A DNA stretch of 64,000 bases from Streptomyces sp. Ag109_O5-10 (GTDB lineage Bacteria > Actinomycetota > Actinomycetes > Streptomycetales > Streptomycetaceae), in contig NZ_FNTQ01000001.1 of assembly GCF_900105755.1 (NCBI RefSeq), positions 2,976,001 through 3,040,000 on the forward strand. The letters are read 5' to 3'. Below, piece by piece: positions 16,801 through 24,821 of this stretch. Each line of letters begins with the position of its first letter. The first letter of the stretch is position 1. The notes under the pieces were generated by a model. The model was not told the origin of the DNA. It worked only from the letters and a program-made list of their open reading frames with translations, and made no database searches. A program made the translations under genes and the position numbers.

Positions 16801-17713
16801 CCGGACCCGGGCCGACGCCGAGCGGCTCAAGGCGGACGCGGAGGCCGAGGCCGAGCGGATGCTGAACGCCGCCCGCGAGGAGGCCGACCGCACCCTCGAC
16901 GAGGCCCGCAAGGACGCCAACAAGCGCCGTCAGGACGTGGCCGAGCAGGTCGACACGCTCATCAACGAGACGACCGCCGAGGCCGACAAGCTGCTCACCG
17001 AGGCGCAGCAGCAGGCGATGAAGACCACCGCGGACGCCGAGTCTCAGGCCGACACCATGGTGGGCGCGGCCCGCAAGGAGGCCGACCGGCTGGTGTCCGA
17101 GGCCACGATCGAGGGCAACACGCGGGTGGAGAAGGCCCGCACGGACGCGGACGAGCTGCTGGTCGGCGCCCGCCGGGACGCCACCGCCATCCGGGAGCGG
17201 GCGGAGGAGCTGCGCGAGCGCATCACCGCCGAGATCGAGGAGCTGCACGAGCGGGCCCGCCGCGAGGCCGCCGAGACCATGAAGTCGACCGGCGACCGCT
17301 GCGACGCGCTCATCAAGGCCGCCGAGGAGCAGCTCGCCAAGGCCCAGGCCAAGGCGAAGGACCTGGTCTCGGAGGCCAACTCGGAGGCCGGCAAGGTCCG
17401 GATCGCCGCCGTCAAGAAGGCCGAGGGACTGCTCAAGGAGGCCGAGCAGAAGAAGGCCACGCTGGTCCGGGAGGCCGAGGAGCTCAAGGCCGAGGCGGTC
17501 CGCGAGGCCCGCCGCACGGTCGAGGAGGGAAAGCGCGAACTGGAGATCCTGGAGCGCCGGCGGGAGAACATCAACGGCGAGATCTCGCGTGTCCAGGACG
17601 TCCTGGAGGCGTTGGAGTCCTTCGAGGCTCCGTCGGCCGGCAAGGACGGCGGGGTCAAGGCGGGCAGTACGGTGGGTGCGCCCCGATCGGGTGGCAAGGC
17701 GTCAGAAGGCTAG
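13865..17713 (+). CDS. scy: Scy-type giant coiled-coil polarity protein
   Basis: About 1282 residues, nearly all coiled coil rich in Ala, Glu and Arg (repeated EAERL, AEADR, TEAEE blocks). The N-terminus (RGYESQEREPAADVDHLSRF then EAEMKRLKTEREKAIQHAED) has a DivIVA-like heptad start, and the family is known for a 51-residue repeat mixing heptads and hendecads. In Streptomyces, Scy organises the hyphal tip with DivIVA and FilP. filP follows at 196 bp, as in the known locus. GTG giving MRGYES is my start; a TTG at 13835 with GGAG 4 nt upstream would add ten residues. Confidence 0.95.
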   Translation: MRGYESQEREPAADVDHLSRFEAEMKRLKTEREKAIQHAEDLGYQVEVLRAKLHEARRTIMSRPAFDGGDIGYHAEQLLRNAQVQADQIRQEAERVAAEARAQTQRILQEHAEQAARLQAELHQEAVTRRQQLDQELAERRQTVESHVNENVAWAEQLRARTESQARRLLDESRAEAEQAMTAARAEAERLATEARQRVQADAEAARGEAEQLLLRARRDAERLLNAASTQAQEATDHAEQLRSSTATEADTARRQASELSRAAEQRMAEAEEALRKAQSEAEKLVTEAEANAAKALSSAEATNEQRTRTAKEQVARLVSEATKDAEATKASAEQVVADARAEAEKIIAEASEKARSLTAEESASQLAKAAKTAEDVLNKASEEAKRTTKAAAEEAERIRTEAETEADRLRAEAHDIAEQLKGTAKDDTKEYRAKTVELQEEARRLRGEAEQLRSDAVAEGESIRAEARREAVQQIEEAAKSAEELLAKAKADADELRQTATTDSEKVRTEAIERATTLRRQAEETLERTRQEAERLRAEAQEQAETLQADAERAAAELREEAERGVEARRAEAADELTRLHTEAEDRLTAADRALTEAREEAGRIRREAAEETDRLRGEAAERIRTLQQQAETEAERLRDEAAADASASRAEGESVAVRLRSEAAAEAERLKQEAQDTADRVRTEAQAAAERLSTEASETLAAAQEEAARRRREAEELLGSARQEADQERERAREQSEDLLAQARNRVEEAQAEAVRLVEEADRRATEMVSAAELHAQQVRDSVAGLHEQAQEEITGLRSAAEHAADRTRREAEEEADRVRADAYAERERASEDATRIRREANEASEAAKALAERTVADAMTESERLRSEAAAHAQQVRTEVSDSIAQADQDAARTRAEAREDANRMRSDAATQADTLITEARNEAERLQSETIAEADRVRADAIAKAEKLISDATGDAERLRAEAAETVGSAQLHADRTRADAERLKADAEAEAERMLNAAREEADRTLDEARKDANKRRQDVAEQVDTLINETTAEADKLLTEAQQQAMKTTADAESQADTMVGAARKEADRLVSEATIEGNTRVEKARTDADELLVGARRDATAIRERAEELRERITAEIEELHERARREAAETMKSTGDRCDALIKAAEEQLAKAQAKAKDLVSEANSEAGKVRIAAVKKAEGLLKEAEQKKATLVREAEELKAEAVREARRTVEEGKRELEILERRRENINGEISRVQDVLEALESFEAPSAGKDGGVKAGSTVGAPRSGGKASEG

Positions 17714-17908
17714 AGACCGGGGTCGGTTCTGTAGCGTTCTGGGGCTTTTGATTAAATCTGCGGCAGAGGCTTTGGCAAGCGATCTCACAGCGAGCCACCC
17801 AAAAGGGGTGTCATTCTCCAGATCAAACACGTATCCGCTCGATGACACACCGCTTCGGCCCCTAGGATTCCCCCTATCACCTCACCGGTCTCTTTCGACA
17901 GGAACCCC

Positions 17909-18844
17909 ATGAGCGACACTTCCCCCTACGGCTTCGAGCTAGTGCGGCGTGGGTACGACCGCGCTCAGGTGGACGAACGGATCTCCAAGCTCGTCTCCGA
18001 CCGTGACAGCGCTCTCGCCCGCATCACCGCTCTGGAAAAGCGCATCGAGGAGCTCCACCTCGAGACGCAGAACGCCCAGGCTCAGGTAACCGACGCGGAG
18101 CCGTCGTACGCCGGCCTCGGCGCGCGTGTCGAGAAGATCCTCCGCCTCGCCGAGGAGGAGGCGAAGGACCTGCGCGAGGAGGCCCGGCGCGCGGCCGAGC
18201 AGCACCGCGAGCTCGCCGAGTCGGCGGCCCAGCAGGTGCGCAACGACGCAGAATCGTTCGCTGCGGAGCGCAAGTCCAAGGCCGAGGACGAGGGCGTCCG
18301 GATCGTCGAGAAGGCCAAGAGTGACGCCTCGCAGCTGCGCGCCGAGGCCCAGAAGGACGCGCAGTCCAAGCGCGAGGAGGCGGACGCCCTCTTCGAGGAG
18401 ACCCGCGCGAAGGCCGCTCAGGCCGCCGCCGACTTCGAGACGAACCTCGCCAAGCGCCGCGAGCAGTCCGAGCGTGACCTGGCGTCCCGCCAGCAGAAGG
18501 CCGAGAAGCGTCTCGCGGAGATCGAGCACCGCGCGGAGCAGCTGCGCCTGGAGGCCGAGAAGCTGCGCACCGACGCCGAGCGCCGTGCCCGCCAGACCGT
18601 CGAGACGGCGCAGCGCCAGGCCGAGGACATCGTTGCGGACGCGAACGCCAAGGCCGACCGGATCCGCTCGGAATCCGAGCGCGAGCTGGCCGCGCTGACC
18701 AACCGCCGCGACAGCATCAACGCCCAGCTGACCAACGTCCGCGAGATGCTGGCGACGCTGACGGGTGCGGCGGTGGCTGCCGCCAGCTCGCCGGCCGAGG
18801 ACGAGCCGATCTCCCGCGGGGTCCCGGCGCAGCAGTCCCGGTAA
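17909..18844 (+). CDS. filP: FilP coiled-coil cytoskeletal protein
   Basis: 311 residues. The first ~60 (SPYGFELVRRGYDRAQVDER) form the short DivIVA-like N-terminal motif; the rest is continuous coiled coil ending in NRRDSINAQLTNVREMLATL, which also ends Scy-type proteins. FilP forms cytoplasmic filaments behind the hyphal tip and supports rigidity and polar growth together with DivIVA and Scy. Its own promoter probably lies in the 195-bp gap after scy, which contains AT-rich stretches. Start supported by AGGAA 5 nt upstream. Confidence 0.95.
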   Translation: MSDTSPYGFELVRRGYDRAQVDERISKLVSDRDSALARITALEKRIEELHLETQNAQAQVTDAEPSYAGLGARVEKILRLAEEEAKDLREEARRAAEQHRELAESAAQQVRNDAESFAAERKSKAEDEGVRIVEKAKSDASQLRAEAQKDAQSKREEADALFEETRAKAAQAAADFETNLAKRREQSERDLASRQQKAEKRLAEIEHRAEQLRLEAEKLRTDAERRARQTVETAQRQAEDIVADANAKADRIRSESERELAALTNRRDSINAQLTNVREMLATLTGAAVAAASSPAEDEPISRGVPAQQSR

Positions 18845-18854
18845 GCGACACCGC

Positions 18855-18945
18855 AAGGCCCGCACTCCCTTTCCCCGGGGGTGCGGGCCTTCGTCTTCCC
18901 CGGAGGTGCGGGCCTTCGTCTTCCCCGGAGGTGCGGGCCTTCGTC
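18855..18945 (+). terminator. filP terminator whose right arm is tandemly repeated
   Basis: AAGGCCCGCAC (18855-18865) pairs perfectly with GTGCGGGCCTT (18881-18891). The right arm belongs to a 25-bp unit repeated at 18880-18904, 18905-18929 and in part at 18930-18945, so three alternative hairpins with growing loops are possible. Coding is not supported in either direction. Confidence 0.75.
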
Positions 18946-18974
18946 GTACGGGTGCGGGCCGTGCGTGGTTGCTC

Positions 18975-19046
18975 GCGCAGTTCCCCCGCGCCCCCGAAAG
19001 AAGGACACTGTGGCTGGCGGCCCCTCAGGGGCGCGGGGAACTGCGC
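18975..19046. repeat. Dispersed hairpin repeat, copy C (two halves facing each other)
   Basis: GCGCAGTTCCCCCGCGCCCCC (18975-18995, minus orientation) faces GGGGCGCGGGGAACTGCGC (19028-19046, plus orientation), giving a long inverted repeat between filP and the ABC exporter genes. Confidence 0.75.
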
Positions 19047-19110
19047 GGGCGGCCCCCACCGCCCCGCACCCGGCCACCGCACTCAAGTGGCAGCCCCCGA
19101 ACCCCGGTCT

Positions 19111-19122
19111 TAGCGTGGCCGC
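19111..19122 (+). promoter_or_regulatory. Candidate leaderless -10 of the first ABC operon
   Basis: TAGCGT followed by GGCCGC and the ATG start. The same arrangement, TACGCT-GGCCGC-ATG, precedes the cobalamin adenosyltransferase gene at 31269. No strong -35 is visible. Confidence 0.45.
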
Positions 19123-20079
19123 ATGATCGAGTTGGTGGGACTGACCAAGCGCTACGGCGACAAGACGGCGGTCGACGACCTCACGTTCACCGTCAGACCC
19201 GGCAGCGTGACCGGGTTCCTGGGACCCAACGGTGCCGGGAAGTCCACCACCATGCGGATGATCCTCGGGCTCGACCGTCCCACGGCCGGCCGGGTGCGGA
19301 TCGACGGCAAGCGGTACGAGCAGCTCAAGGACCCGCTGACGTACGTCGGGGCGCTGCTCGACGCGAAGGCCGTGCACGGCGGGCGCAGCGCCTTCAACCA
19401 CCTGCTCTGCCTCGCGCAGAGCAACGGGATCCCGCGGGCGCGGGTGGCCGAGGTCCTCGACACCGTCGGGCTGACGGCGGTGGCGAGGAAGAAGGCCAAG
19501 GGGTTCTCGCTCGGGATGGGGCAGCGGCTCGGGATCGCGGGGGCGCTGCTCGGCGACCCGCGGATCCTGATGTTCGACGAACCGGTCAACGGGCTGGACC
19601 CCGAGGGCATCCACTGGATCCGGAACCTGATGAAGACGCTGGCCGCCCAGGGCCGGACCGTGTTCGTCTCCTCGCACCTGATGAGCGAGATGGCGCTGAC
19701 CGCCGACCATCTGGTCGTCATCGGCCAGGGGCGGCTGCTCGCCGACACCTCCATGGCCGACTTCATCCGGGCGAACTCGCGGTCGTACGTCCGGGTCCGC
19801 TCCCCGCAGCGCGAGCGGCTGCTCGACGTGCTGCACGGGGCCGGGATCACCGTCGTCGAGACGGGGACCGGAGCCCTGGAGGTGGAGGGCGGGAAGGCCG
19901 AGCCGATCGGGGAGCTGGCCGCGCAGAACGGGATCGTGCTGCACGAGCTGAGCATCCAGCAGGCCTCCCTGGAGGAGGCGTTCATGCAACTGACGGCGGA
20001 GTCCGTGGAGTACCACGCGCACGCCGACTCGCCCCCGGTGCCAGAGGCCTGGGGCACCGGCTGGGACAAGGGAGCGTGA
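19123..20079 (+). CDS. ABC transporter ATP-binding protein (DrrA/CcmA-like), copy 1
   Basis: 318 residues. Walker A GPNGAGKST (34-42), signature FSLGMGQRLG (~128-137, departing from LSGGQ), Walker B ILMFDEP with catalytic Glu153, D-loop NGLDPEG and switch His in VSSHLMSEM. The C-terminal ~90 residues form the accessory domain of DrrA-type exporter ATPases. It energises the permease encoded 1 nt downstream. Closely similar to the second ATPase at 20980-22239, so the region is a tandem duplication. Substrate unknown. Confidence 0.93.
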   Translation: MIELVGLTKRYGDKTAVDDLTFTVRPGSVTGFLGPNGAGKSTTMRMILGLDRPTAGRVRIDGKRYEQLKDPLTYVGALLDAKAVHGGRSAFNHLLCLAQSNGIPRARVAEVLDTVGLTAVARKKAKGFSLGMGQRLGIAGALLGDPRILMFDEPVNGLDPEGIHWIRNLMKTLAAQGRTVFVSSHLMSEMALTADHLVVIGQGRLLADTSMADFIRANSRSYVRVRSPQRERLLDVLHGAGITVVETGTGALEVEGGKAEPIGELAAQNGIVLHELSIQQASLEEAFMQLTAESVEYHAHADSPPVPEAWGTGWDKGA

Positions 20080-20080
20080 G

Positions 20081-20857
20081 ATGGCCGTCGTCACCCAGGT
20101 CGTACGGTCCGAGTGGACCAAGATCCGCTCCGTCGCCTCGACGGTGTGGACGCTGTCGCTGGCCGTGGTGGTCACCGTGGCCCTCGGGATGCTGCTGTCC
20201 GCGCTCGCGAACAGCCAGTTCTCCAAGATGCCCGCCCGTGAACGGCTCTCCTTCGACCCGACGAACATCAGCTTCGCCGGGATGACCCTCGGTCAGCTGG
20301 CGATGATCGTGTTCGGGGTGCTCGTCGTGTCGAACGAGTACAGCACCGGGATGATCAGGGTCTCGCTGGCCGCGGTCCCGCAGCGGGCCACCTTCCTGTT
20401 CAGCAAGATCGCGGTGGCGGCCGGCCTGGTGCTGGTGGTCGGCATGGTGACCAGCTTCGCCGCCTTCTTCCTGGGGCAGGCCATGCTCGGCTCGCACCGG
20501 GCCCAGCTCGGCGACCCCGGTGTGCTGCGCGCGGTCGTCGGCGGCGGGCTCTACATGACGCTGATCGCGATGTTCTCCATGGGCGTGGCCGCGATGCTGC
20601 GCTCGCCGATGCTGTCGCTGGGCATCCTGATGCCGTTCTTCTTCCTGATCTCCAACATCCTCGGCAACGTCGACGCGACCAAGAAGATCGGCCGGTTCCT
20701 GCCGGACCAGGCGGGCAGCCATATCATGCGGGTGGTGCCGAGGGCCGGCGACGACGCCCCGTACGGGCCCTGGGGCGGGCTCGGGATCATGGGGCTGTGG
20801 GTGATCGCGGCGCTGGTCGGCGGGTACGTCCTGCTGAAGCGGCGCGACGCCCAGTGA
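20081..20857 (+). CDS. ABC-2 type permease, copy 1
   Basis: 258 residues with six predicted membrane helices. The opening VVTQVVRSEWTKIRSVASTV and SNEYSTGMIRVSLAAVP are characteristic of ABC-2 permeases that pair with DrrA-like ATPases in actinobacteria. It begins directly after the ATPase stop codon and so forms one exporter with it. Homologous to the permease at 22236-23117 (shared SEWTKIRSV and EYGTGMIR/EYSTGMIR motifs). Confidence 0.9.
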   Translation: MAVVTQVVRSEWTKIRSVASTVWTLSLAVVVTVALGMLLSALANSQFSKMPARERLSFDPTNISFAGMTLGQLAMIVFGVLVVSNEYSTGMIRVSLAAVPQRATFLFSKIAVAAGLVLVVGMVTSFAAFFLGQAMLGSHRAQLGDPGVLRAVVGGGLYMTLIAMFSMGVAAMLRSPMLSLGILMPFFFLISNILGNVDATKKIGRFLPDQAGSHIMRVVPRAGDDAPYGPWGGLGIMGLWVIAALVGGYVLLKRRDAQ

Positions 20858-20979
20858 CCGGCCCTGTCACCGGAAGTCTTTGCACGCTCTTGGGCGGAAC
20901 CGTCAGCTCCCCGATATCCTCCTAACCCTTACGGGGGGCGTCTGCCCCGCTGTCCTGATCCTTTCGATGGGTGCGGAGC

Positions 20980-22239
20980 ATGATCGAGGCTGTAGGCCTG
21001 ACCAAGCGCTACGGCGACAAGACCGCCGTGTACAACCTTTCCTTCCAGGTACGACCCGGAGCCGTCACCGGCTTCCTCGGGCCGAACGGCTCGGGCAAGT
21101 CGACGACCATGCGGATGATCCTGGGCCTGGACAACCCGACCGCCGGCTCGGTGACGATCGGCGGCTTCCCCTACCGCAAGCTTCCGAACGCCGCCCGCCA
21201 GGTCGGCGCGCTGCTCGACGCCAAGGCGGTGCACGGCGGCCGGTCCGCCCGCAACCACCTGCTCTCGCTGGCCCAGTTGTCCGCCATCCCGGCCCGCCGG
21301 GTGGACGAGGTGCTCGGCGTGGTGGGCCTCCAGGACGTGGCCGGAAAGCGCTCCAAGGGCTTCTCTCTCGGCATGGGCCAGCGGCTCGGCATCGCCGCCG
21401 CCCTGCTCGGCGACCCCCAGGTACTGCTCTTCGACGAGCCGGTCAACGGCCTCGACCCCGAGGGCATCCTGTGGGTGCGGAACCTGATGAAGTCCCTCGC
21501 CGCCGAGGGCCGTACGGTCTTCGTCTCCTCGCACCTGATGAGCGAGATGGCGCTGACCGCCGACCACCTCATCGTCATCGGCCGGGGCCAGCTGCTCGCC
21601 GACATGAGTGTGACGGACTTCATTTCGGCCAACTCCGCCGACTTCGCGCGGGTCCGCACCCCGGACACCGAGCCGCAACTGCGCGAAAAGCTCAGCTCGG
21701 CGCTGACCGAGGCCGGCGGGCACGTGCTGCCGGAGCAGGACGGGGCGCTCCGGGTGACCGGGCTGCCGCTGCCCCGGATCAGCGACCTCGCGCACGAGGC
21801 GGACGTACGGCTGTGGGAGCTCTCCCCGCACCAGGCGTCGTTGGAGGAGGCGTACATGCGGATGACGCAGGGCGCCGTCGACTACCGGTCCTCGGTCGAC
21901 CAGAGGGAGGGTTTCCAGCAGCCGTTGCCGCCGGGCGCCCAGCCGCCGATGCCGGTGCCCGGGCAGGGCCAGCCGGGCTGGTACGCACCGCCGCCGCCCC
22001 AGCAGGGCGGCCGGCCGTTCGCGGGGCCGTTCGGAGCGCCGGGGGCGCCCGCCGCGCCCGGGAGCGGGTACGGCGCCCCGCAGGGCCCCTACGGGCCTCC
22101 GCAGGCCGCTCCGAACCCCTACGCGCAGCCGACGCCGGCTTCGGCGGCCGCTCCGCCCGCCCCGGCCCCTGCCGCCCCGCCTGCCCCCGCCCCGACCGCC
22201 GCCCCCGCCGACCTGACCAAGCCCGAGGACGCCCGATGA
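20980..22239 (+). CDS. ABC transporter ATP-binding protein, copy 2, with Pro/Ala-rich extension
   Basis: 419 residues. The first ~305 parallel copy 1 closely (GPNGSGKST Walker A, FSLGMGQRLG signature, LLFDEPVNGLDPEG Walker B and D-loop). A ~110-residue low-complexity tail of Pro, Ala, Gly and Tyr (for example PPMPVPGQGQPGWYAPPPPQ) follows and is probably disordered and cytoplasmic. ATG chosen by alignment with copy 1; a GTG three codons upstream is possible. The stop overlaps the next ATG (ATGA). Confidence 0.92.
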   Translation: MIEAVGLTKRYGDKTAVYNLSFQVRPGAVTGFLGPNGSGKSTTMRMILGLDNPTAGSVTIGGFPYRKLPNAARQVGALLDAKAVHGGRSARNHLLSLAQLSAIPARRVDEVLGVVGLQDVAGKRSKGFSLGMGQRLGIAAALLGDPQVLLFDEPVNGLDPEGILWVRNLMKSLAAEGRTVFVSSHLMSEMALTADHLIVIGRGQLLADMSVTDFISANSADFARVRTPDTEPQLREKLSSALTEAGGHVLPEQDGALRVTGLPLPRISDLAHEADVRLWELSPHQASLEEAYMRMTQGAVDYRSSVDQREGFQQPLPPGAQPPMPVPGQGQPGWYAPPPPQQGGRPFAGPFGAPGAPAAPGSGYGAPQGPYGPPQAAPNPYAQPTPASAAAPPAPAPAAPPAPAPTAAPADLTKPEDAR

Positions 22240-23117
22240 GCACCCACCAGCCTCCGCTGCCGCAGGCCGCCCCGTCCGCGCCCGACCGGCAGCCCGCGCC
22301 CGGCGGTCCGTACCCCGGCTACGTCTCGCCGATCCCGGTGGTGCGCACCCGCCTCGGGCACGCGATCGCCTCCGAGTGGACGAAGATCAGGTCGGTGCGT
22401 TCGACGATCTGGACGCTCGGCGTCTTCGTCCTGCTGGTGGTCGGCATCGGCCTGCTGGCCGGCGCGGTGGTCAGCAACTCCTCCTCGTCCGACGACCTCA
22501 CCGGCAACAACGCGCTGTCGCTCGGCTTCTTCGGGCTGCTGCTCGGCAGCATGTGCATCATCACGCTCGGCGTGCTGACGACCGCCTCGGAGTACGGCAC
22601 GGGCATGATCCGTACGACGATGGTGGCCTGCCCCTCGCGCGCCCGCGTGCTCGCGGCGAAGGCGATCGTCTTCTTCGCGGTCGCGTTCGTGATCACCCTC
22701 GCGGCCAGCGCGTTCGTGGCCATGACGCAGGTGTCGATGCTGAGCGACGTCGCCCGGACGCCGACCGGCGGGGAATGGCTGAAGGGAACCGTCGGCGTCA
22801 GCCTCTACATCGCGCTGCTCGGGCTGCTCTCGCTGATCATCGGCTCGATCATCCGGCACTCGGCGGGTGCCATCACCATCATGATCGGCGCGGTGCTCGC
22901 CCCGCTGGTGATCGCGCTGTTCATGTTCTCGTCGTCGCTGGAGAAGGTCCGCACGGCCTTGTTCGAGTACTCGATCCCGAACCAGCTGAGCATCTTCTAC
23001 TCCAACTCCCTCAGCGATTCCGGCCCCACGGGCTGGGACCCGCTGTGGATCATCCTGGGTGTGACGGCCGTCGCGTTCGCGGGCGCGTACTTCCTGCTGG
23101 AGAAGCGGGACGTCTGA
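22236..23117 (+). CDS. ABC-2 type permease, copy 2
   Basis: 293 residues: a ~45-residue Pro-rich cytoplasmic lead, then SEWTKIRSVRSTIWTLGVFV and five more hydrophobic segments, ending in GAYFLLEKRDV. ATGA overlap with the ATPase gene shows translational coupling. Both this permease and its ATPase carry Pro-rich extensions that copy 1 lacks, which may mean they touch each other or a shared partner. Substrate unknown. Confidence 0.9.
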   Translation: MSTHQPPLPQAAPSAPDRQPAPGGPYPGYVSPIPVVRTRLGHAIASEWTKIRSVRSTIWTLGVFVLLVVGIGLLAGAVVSNSSSSDDLTGNNALSLGFFGLLLGSMCIITLGVLTTASEYGTGMIRTTMVACPSRARVLAAKAIVFFAVAFVITLAASAFVAMTQVSMLSDVARTPTGGEWLKGTVGVSLYIALLGLLSLIIGSIIRHSAGAITIMIGAVLAPLVIALFMFSSSLEKVRTALFEYSIPNQLSIFYSNSLSDSGPTGWDPLWIILGVTAVAFAGAYFLLEKRDV

Positions 23118-23124
23118 GCCCGCT

Positions 23125-23466
23125 CTAGAACCTCGGCGCGTTCCTGGACCGCTGCACCCGCGTGGTGCGGCGGTCCTTCGCGTTCCAGCAGGCCTTGTGC
23201 CAGTGCCGGCGCTCGTCCACGCCCGAGTGCTCCGGCCAGGCCACCACGTGCGGGACGCCAGAGGGGATCACCTGGTCGCAGCCCGGGCAGCGGTACGTCT
23301 TGCCGACCGCGCTGGCGCCGGCCACGTGCCGCACGCTCCACTCCTCGCCCAGCCAGCTCTCGGTGGACTGCCAGCCGCCGTAGCGGTCCGCGCGGTCGTC
23401 CTCGGCGCTCCGGCCGGACGAGGCCGCTCCGTTCGGGCCCTTGGGTCGGTTGCGACGCGGGGACAC
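23125..23466 (-). CDS. Small zinc-finger-like protein of unknown function
   Basis: 113 residues, basic. C60-x2-C63 (RCPGCDQVIPSG) and H90-x2-C93 (HWHKACW) form a CxxC...HxxC arrangement like a treble-clef or LIM-type zinc site. A stretch ASAVGKTYRC may explain why relatives are often labelled ATP/GTP-binding, but there is no true P-loop. The gene ends 7 bp from the end of the convergent ABC permease and diverges from the oxidoreductase gene. Role unknown. Confidence 0.75.
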   Translation of the reverse strand: MSPRRNRPKGPNGAASSGRSAEDDRADRYGGWQSTESWLGEEWSVRHVAGASAVGKTYRCPGCDQVIPSGVPHVVAWPEHSGVDERRHWHKACWNAKDRRTTRVQRSRNAPRF

Positions 23467-23689
23467 GGGACACCTCTCGGGGCTATACAGGAAGCACGGG
23501 CTGTGTCCAGCCTACGACGCGCGCACGGGGGTACGCGTAGGGCACGAACCCGCACAAGTCCCCCTCCAGGGCGACCTATTCTCCAGACAATCCGCAAATC
23601 TCTTCGCCAGGCCGTGTCCTCGGCACGTGTCAGACGGTTATGCCCGGTGGGGGAGCTCCGGGTCGGAGCCAGGAAAGCAGGAAGAAACG

Positions 23690-24718
23690 ATGCGCGTAGG
23701 TAGTTTTGTGCTGGCCGCCCAGTTCCCGGGCCAGGGGCAGGGGGAAGCCCTGCACCGGGCGGTGCGCACGGCGGAGGTGGCCGAGGAGTCCGGTCTGGAC
23801 GCGGTCTGGCTGGCCGAGCACCACTTCGTGCCGTACGGCACCTGCCCGTCGGCGGTCACGCTGGCCGCTCTACTGCTGGGCCGCACCCGGCGGCTGCGGG
23901 TCGGTACGGCGGTGAGCGTACTGCCGACCGTCCACCCCGTCGCCCTCGGCGAGCAGGCCGCGCTGCTGCACGTGACGAGCGGCGGCCGCTTCACGCTCGG
24001 CGTGGGGCGGGGCGGCCCCTGGGTGGATCTGGAGGTCTTCGGATCGGGCCTGGAGGCGTACGAGCAGGGCTTCCCCGAATCACTCGATCTGCTGATGCGC
24101 TGGCTGCGCGAGCCGGCCGTGTCGGCCTCCGGGCCGCGCTTCTCGTTCCGTGAAGTCCCCGTCGTACCACGCCCGTCGGAGGCACTGACGGAGGCACCGG
24201 GGCCGGAGGTGGTGGTCGCCTGCACCTCCGCGGCGAGCATCCGGCTGGCCGCCGAGCGGGGGCTGCCGATGCTGCTCGGGATGCACGTCGGCGACGAGGA
24301 GAAGGCCGAGATGGTCGCGTTGTGGCGGCAGCACGCGCGGGCGGCCGGGCGGCCCGGCGACGAGATCGCCGGGGCGGCCCACGTCTCGGCCGGCGTCTGC
24401 CAGATCGCGGACAGCCGCGCCGACGCCGCGGAGACCCTGACCAAGGCGATGCCGGGCTGGCTGAAACAGGGCCTGGAGGCGCACGTGACGGTGGACGGCC
24501 GGTTCCGCTCCATGCGGGATCCGCTCGCGTACACCGAACTGCTCTGTGGACTCCACCCGGTGGGTACCCCGCGGCTGTGCGCCGACCGGCTCGCCGCTAC
24601 CTCCGAGCGGACCGGCATCTCCCGTTTCGCCCTGCTGACCGAGGGCTCGGGAGATCTGGCGGCCACGGAGGAGAACGTACGACGGCTGGGTGCCGAGGTA
24701 CTGCCGCACCTCCGGTGA
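23690..24718 (+). CDS. LLM class (luciferase-like) flavin or F420-dependent oxidoreductase
   Basis: 342 residues with the TIM-barrel pattern of bacterial luciferase-like monooxygenases: AVWLAEHHFVPYGTCPSAVT, RLRVGTAVSVLPTVHPVALG and the loop SGGRFTLGVGRG. Members use reduced FMN or F420; substrate cannot be inferred. Start at ATG with GGAAG 6 nt upstream (MRVGSFVLAAQFPG). Stand-alone gene, divergent from the zinc-finger protein and convergent with the following gene. Confidence 0.88.
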   Translation: MRVGSFVLAAQFPGQGQGEALHRAVRTAEVAEESGLDAVWLAEHHFVPYGTCPSAVTLAALLLGRTRRLRVGTAVSVLPTVHPVALGEQAALLHVTSGGRFTLGVGRGGPWVDLEVFGSGLEAYEQGFPESLDLLMRWLREPAVSASGPRFSFREVPVVPRPSEALTEAPGPEVVVACTSAASIRLAAERGLPMLLGMHVGDEEKAEMVALWRQHARAAGRPGDEIAGAAHVSAGVCQIADSRADAAETLTKAMPGWLKQGLEAHVTVDGRFRSMRDPLAYTELLCGLHPVGTPRLCADRLAATSERTGISRFALLTEGSGDLAATEENVRRLGAEVLPHLR

Positions 24719-24735
24719 CCTCACCGCCGCGGGGA

Positions 24736-24784
24736 GCTTGCCGCCCCAGTGACTGATGCACCTCCCGCGTGTGGAGCGGCAAGC
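24736..24784. terminator. Possible bidirectional terminator
   Basis: GCTTGCCGC (24736-24744) pairs with GCGGCAAGC (24776-24784) across a 31-nt loop, between the convergent oxidoreductase and SCO5389-type genes. Confidence 0.45.
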
Positions 24785-24821
24785 AAGCGGCTCACTGCGT
24801 CAGCAGGACCGACGCACGGCG

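Noticed and set aside
13628..17248. 1206-codon open frame on the minus strand opposite scy
   Set aside because: Its composition mirrors the Ala/Glu/Arg repeats of scy read backwards. It has no recognisable domain, and it covers a well-known gene.
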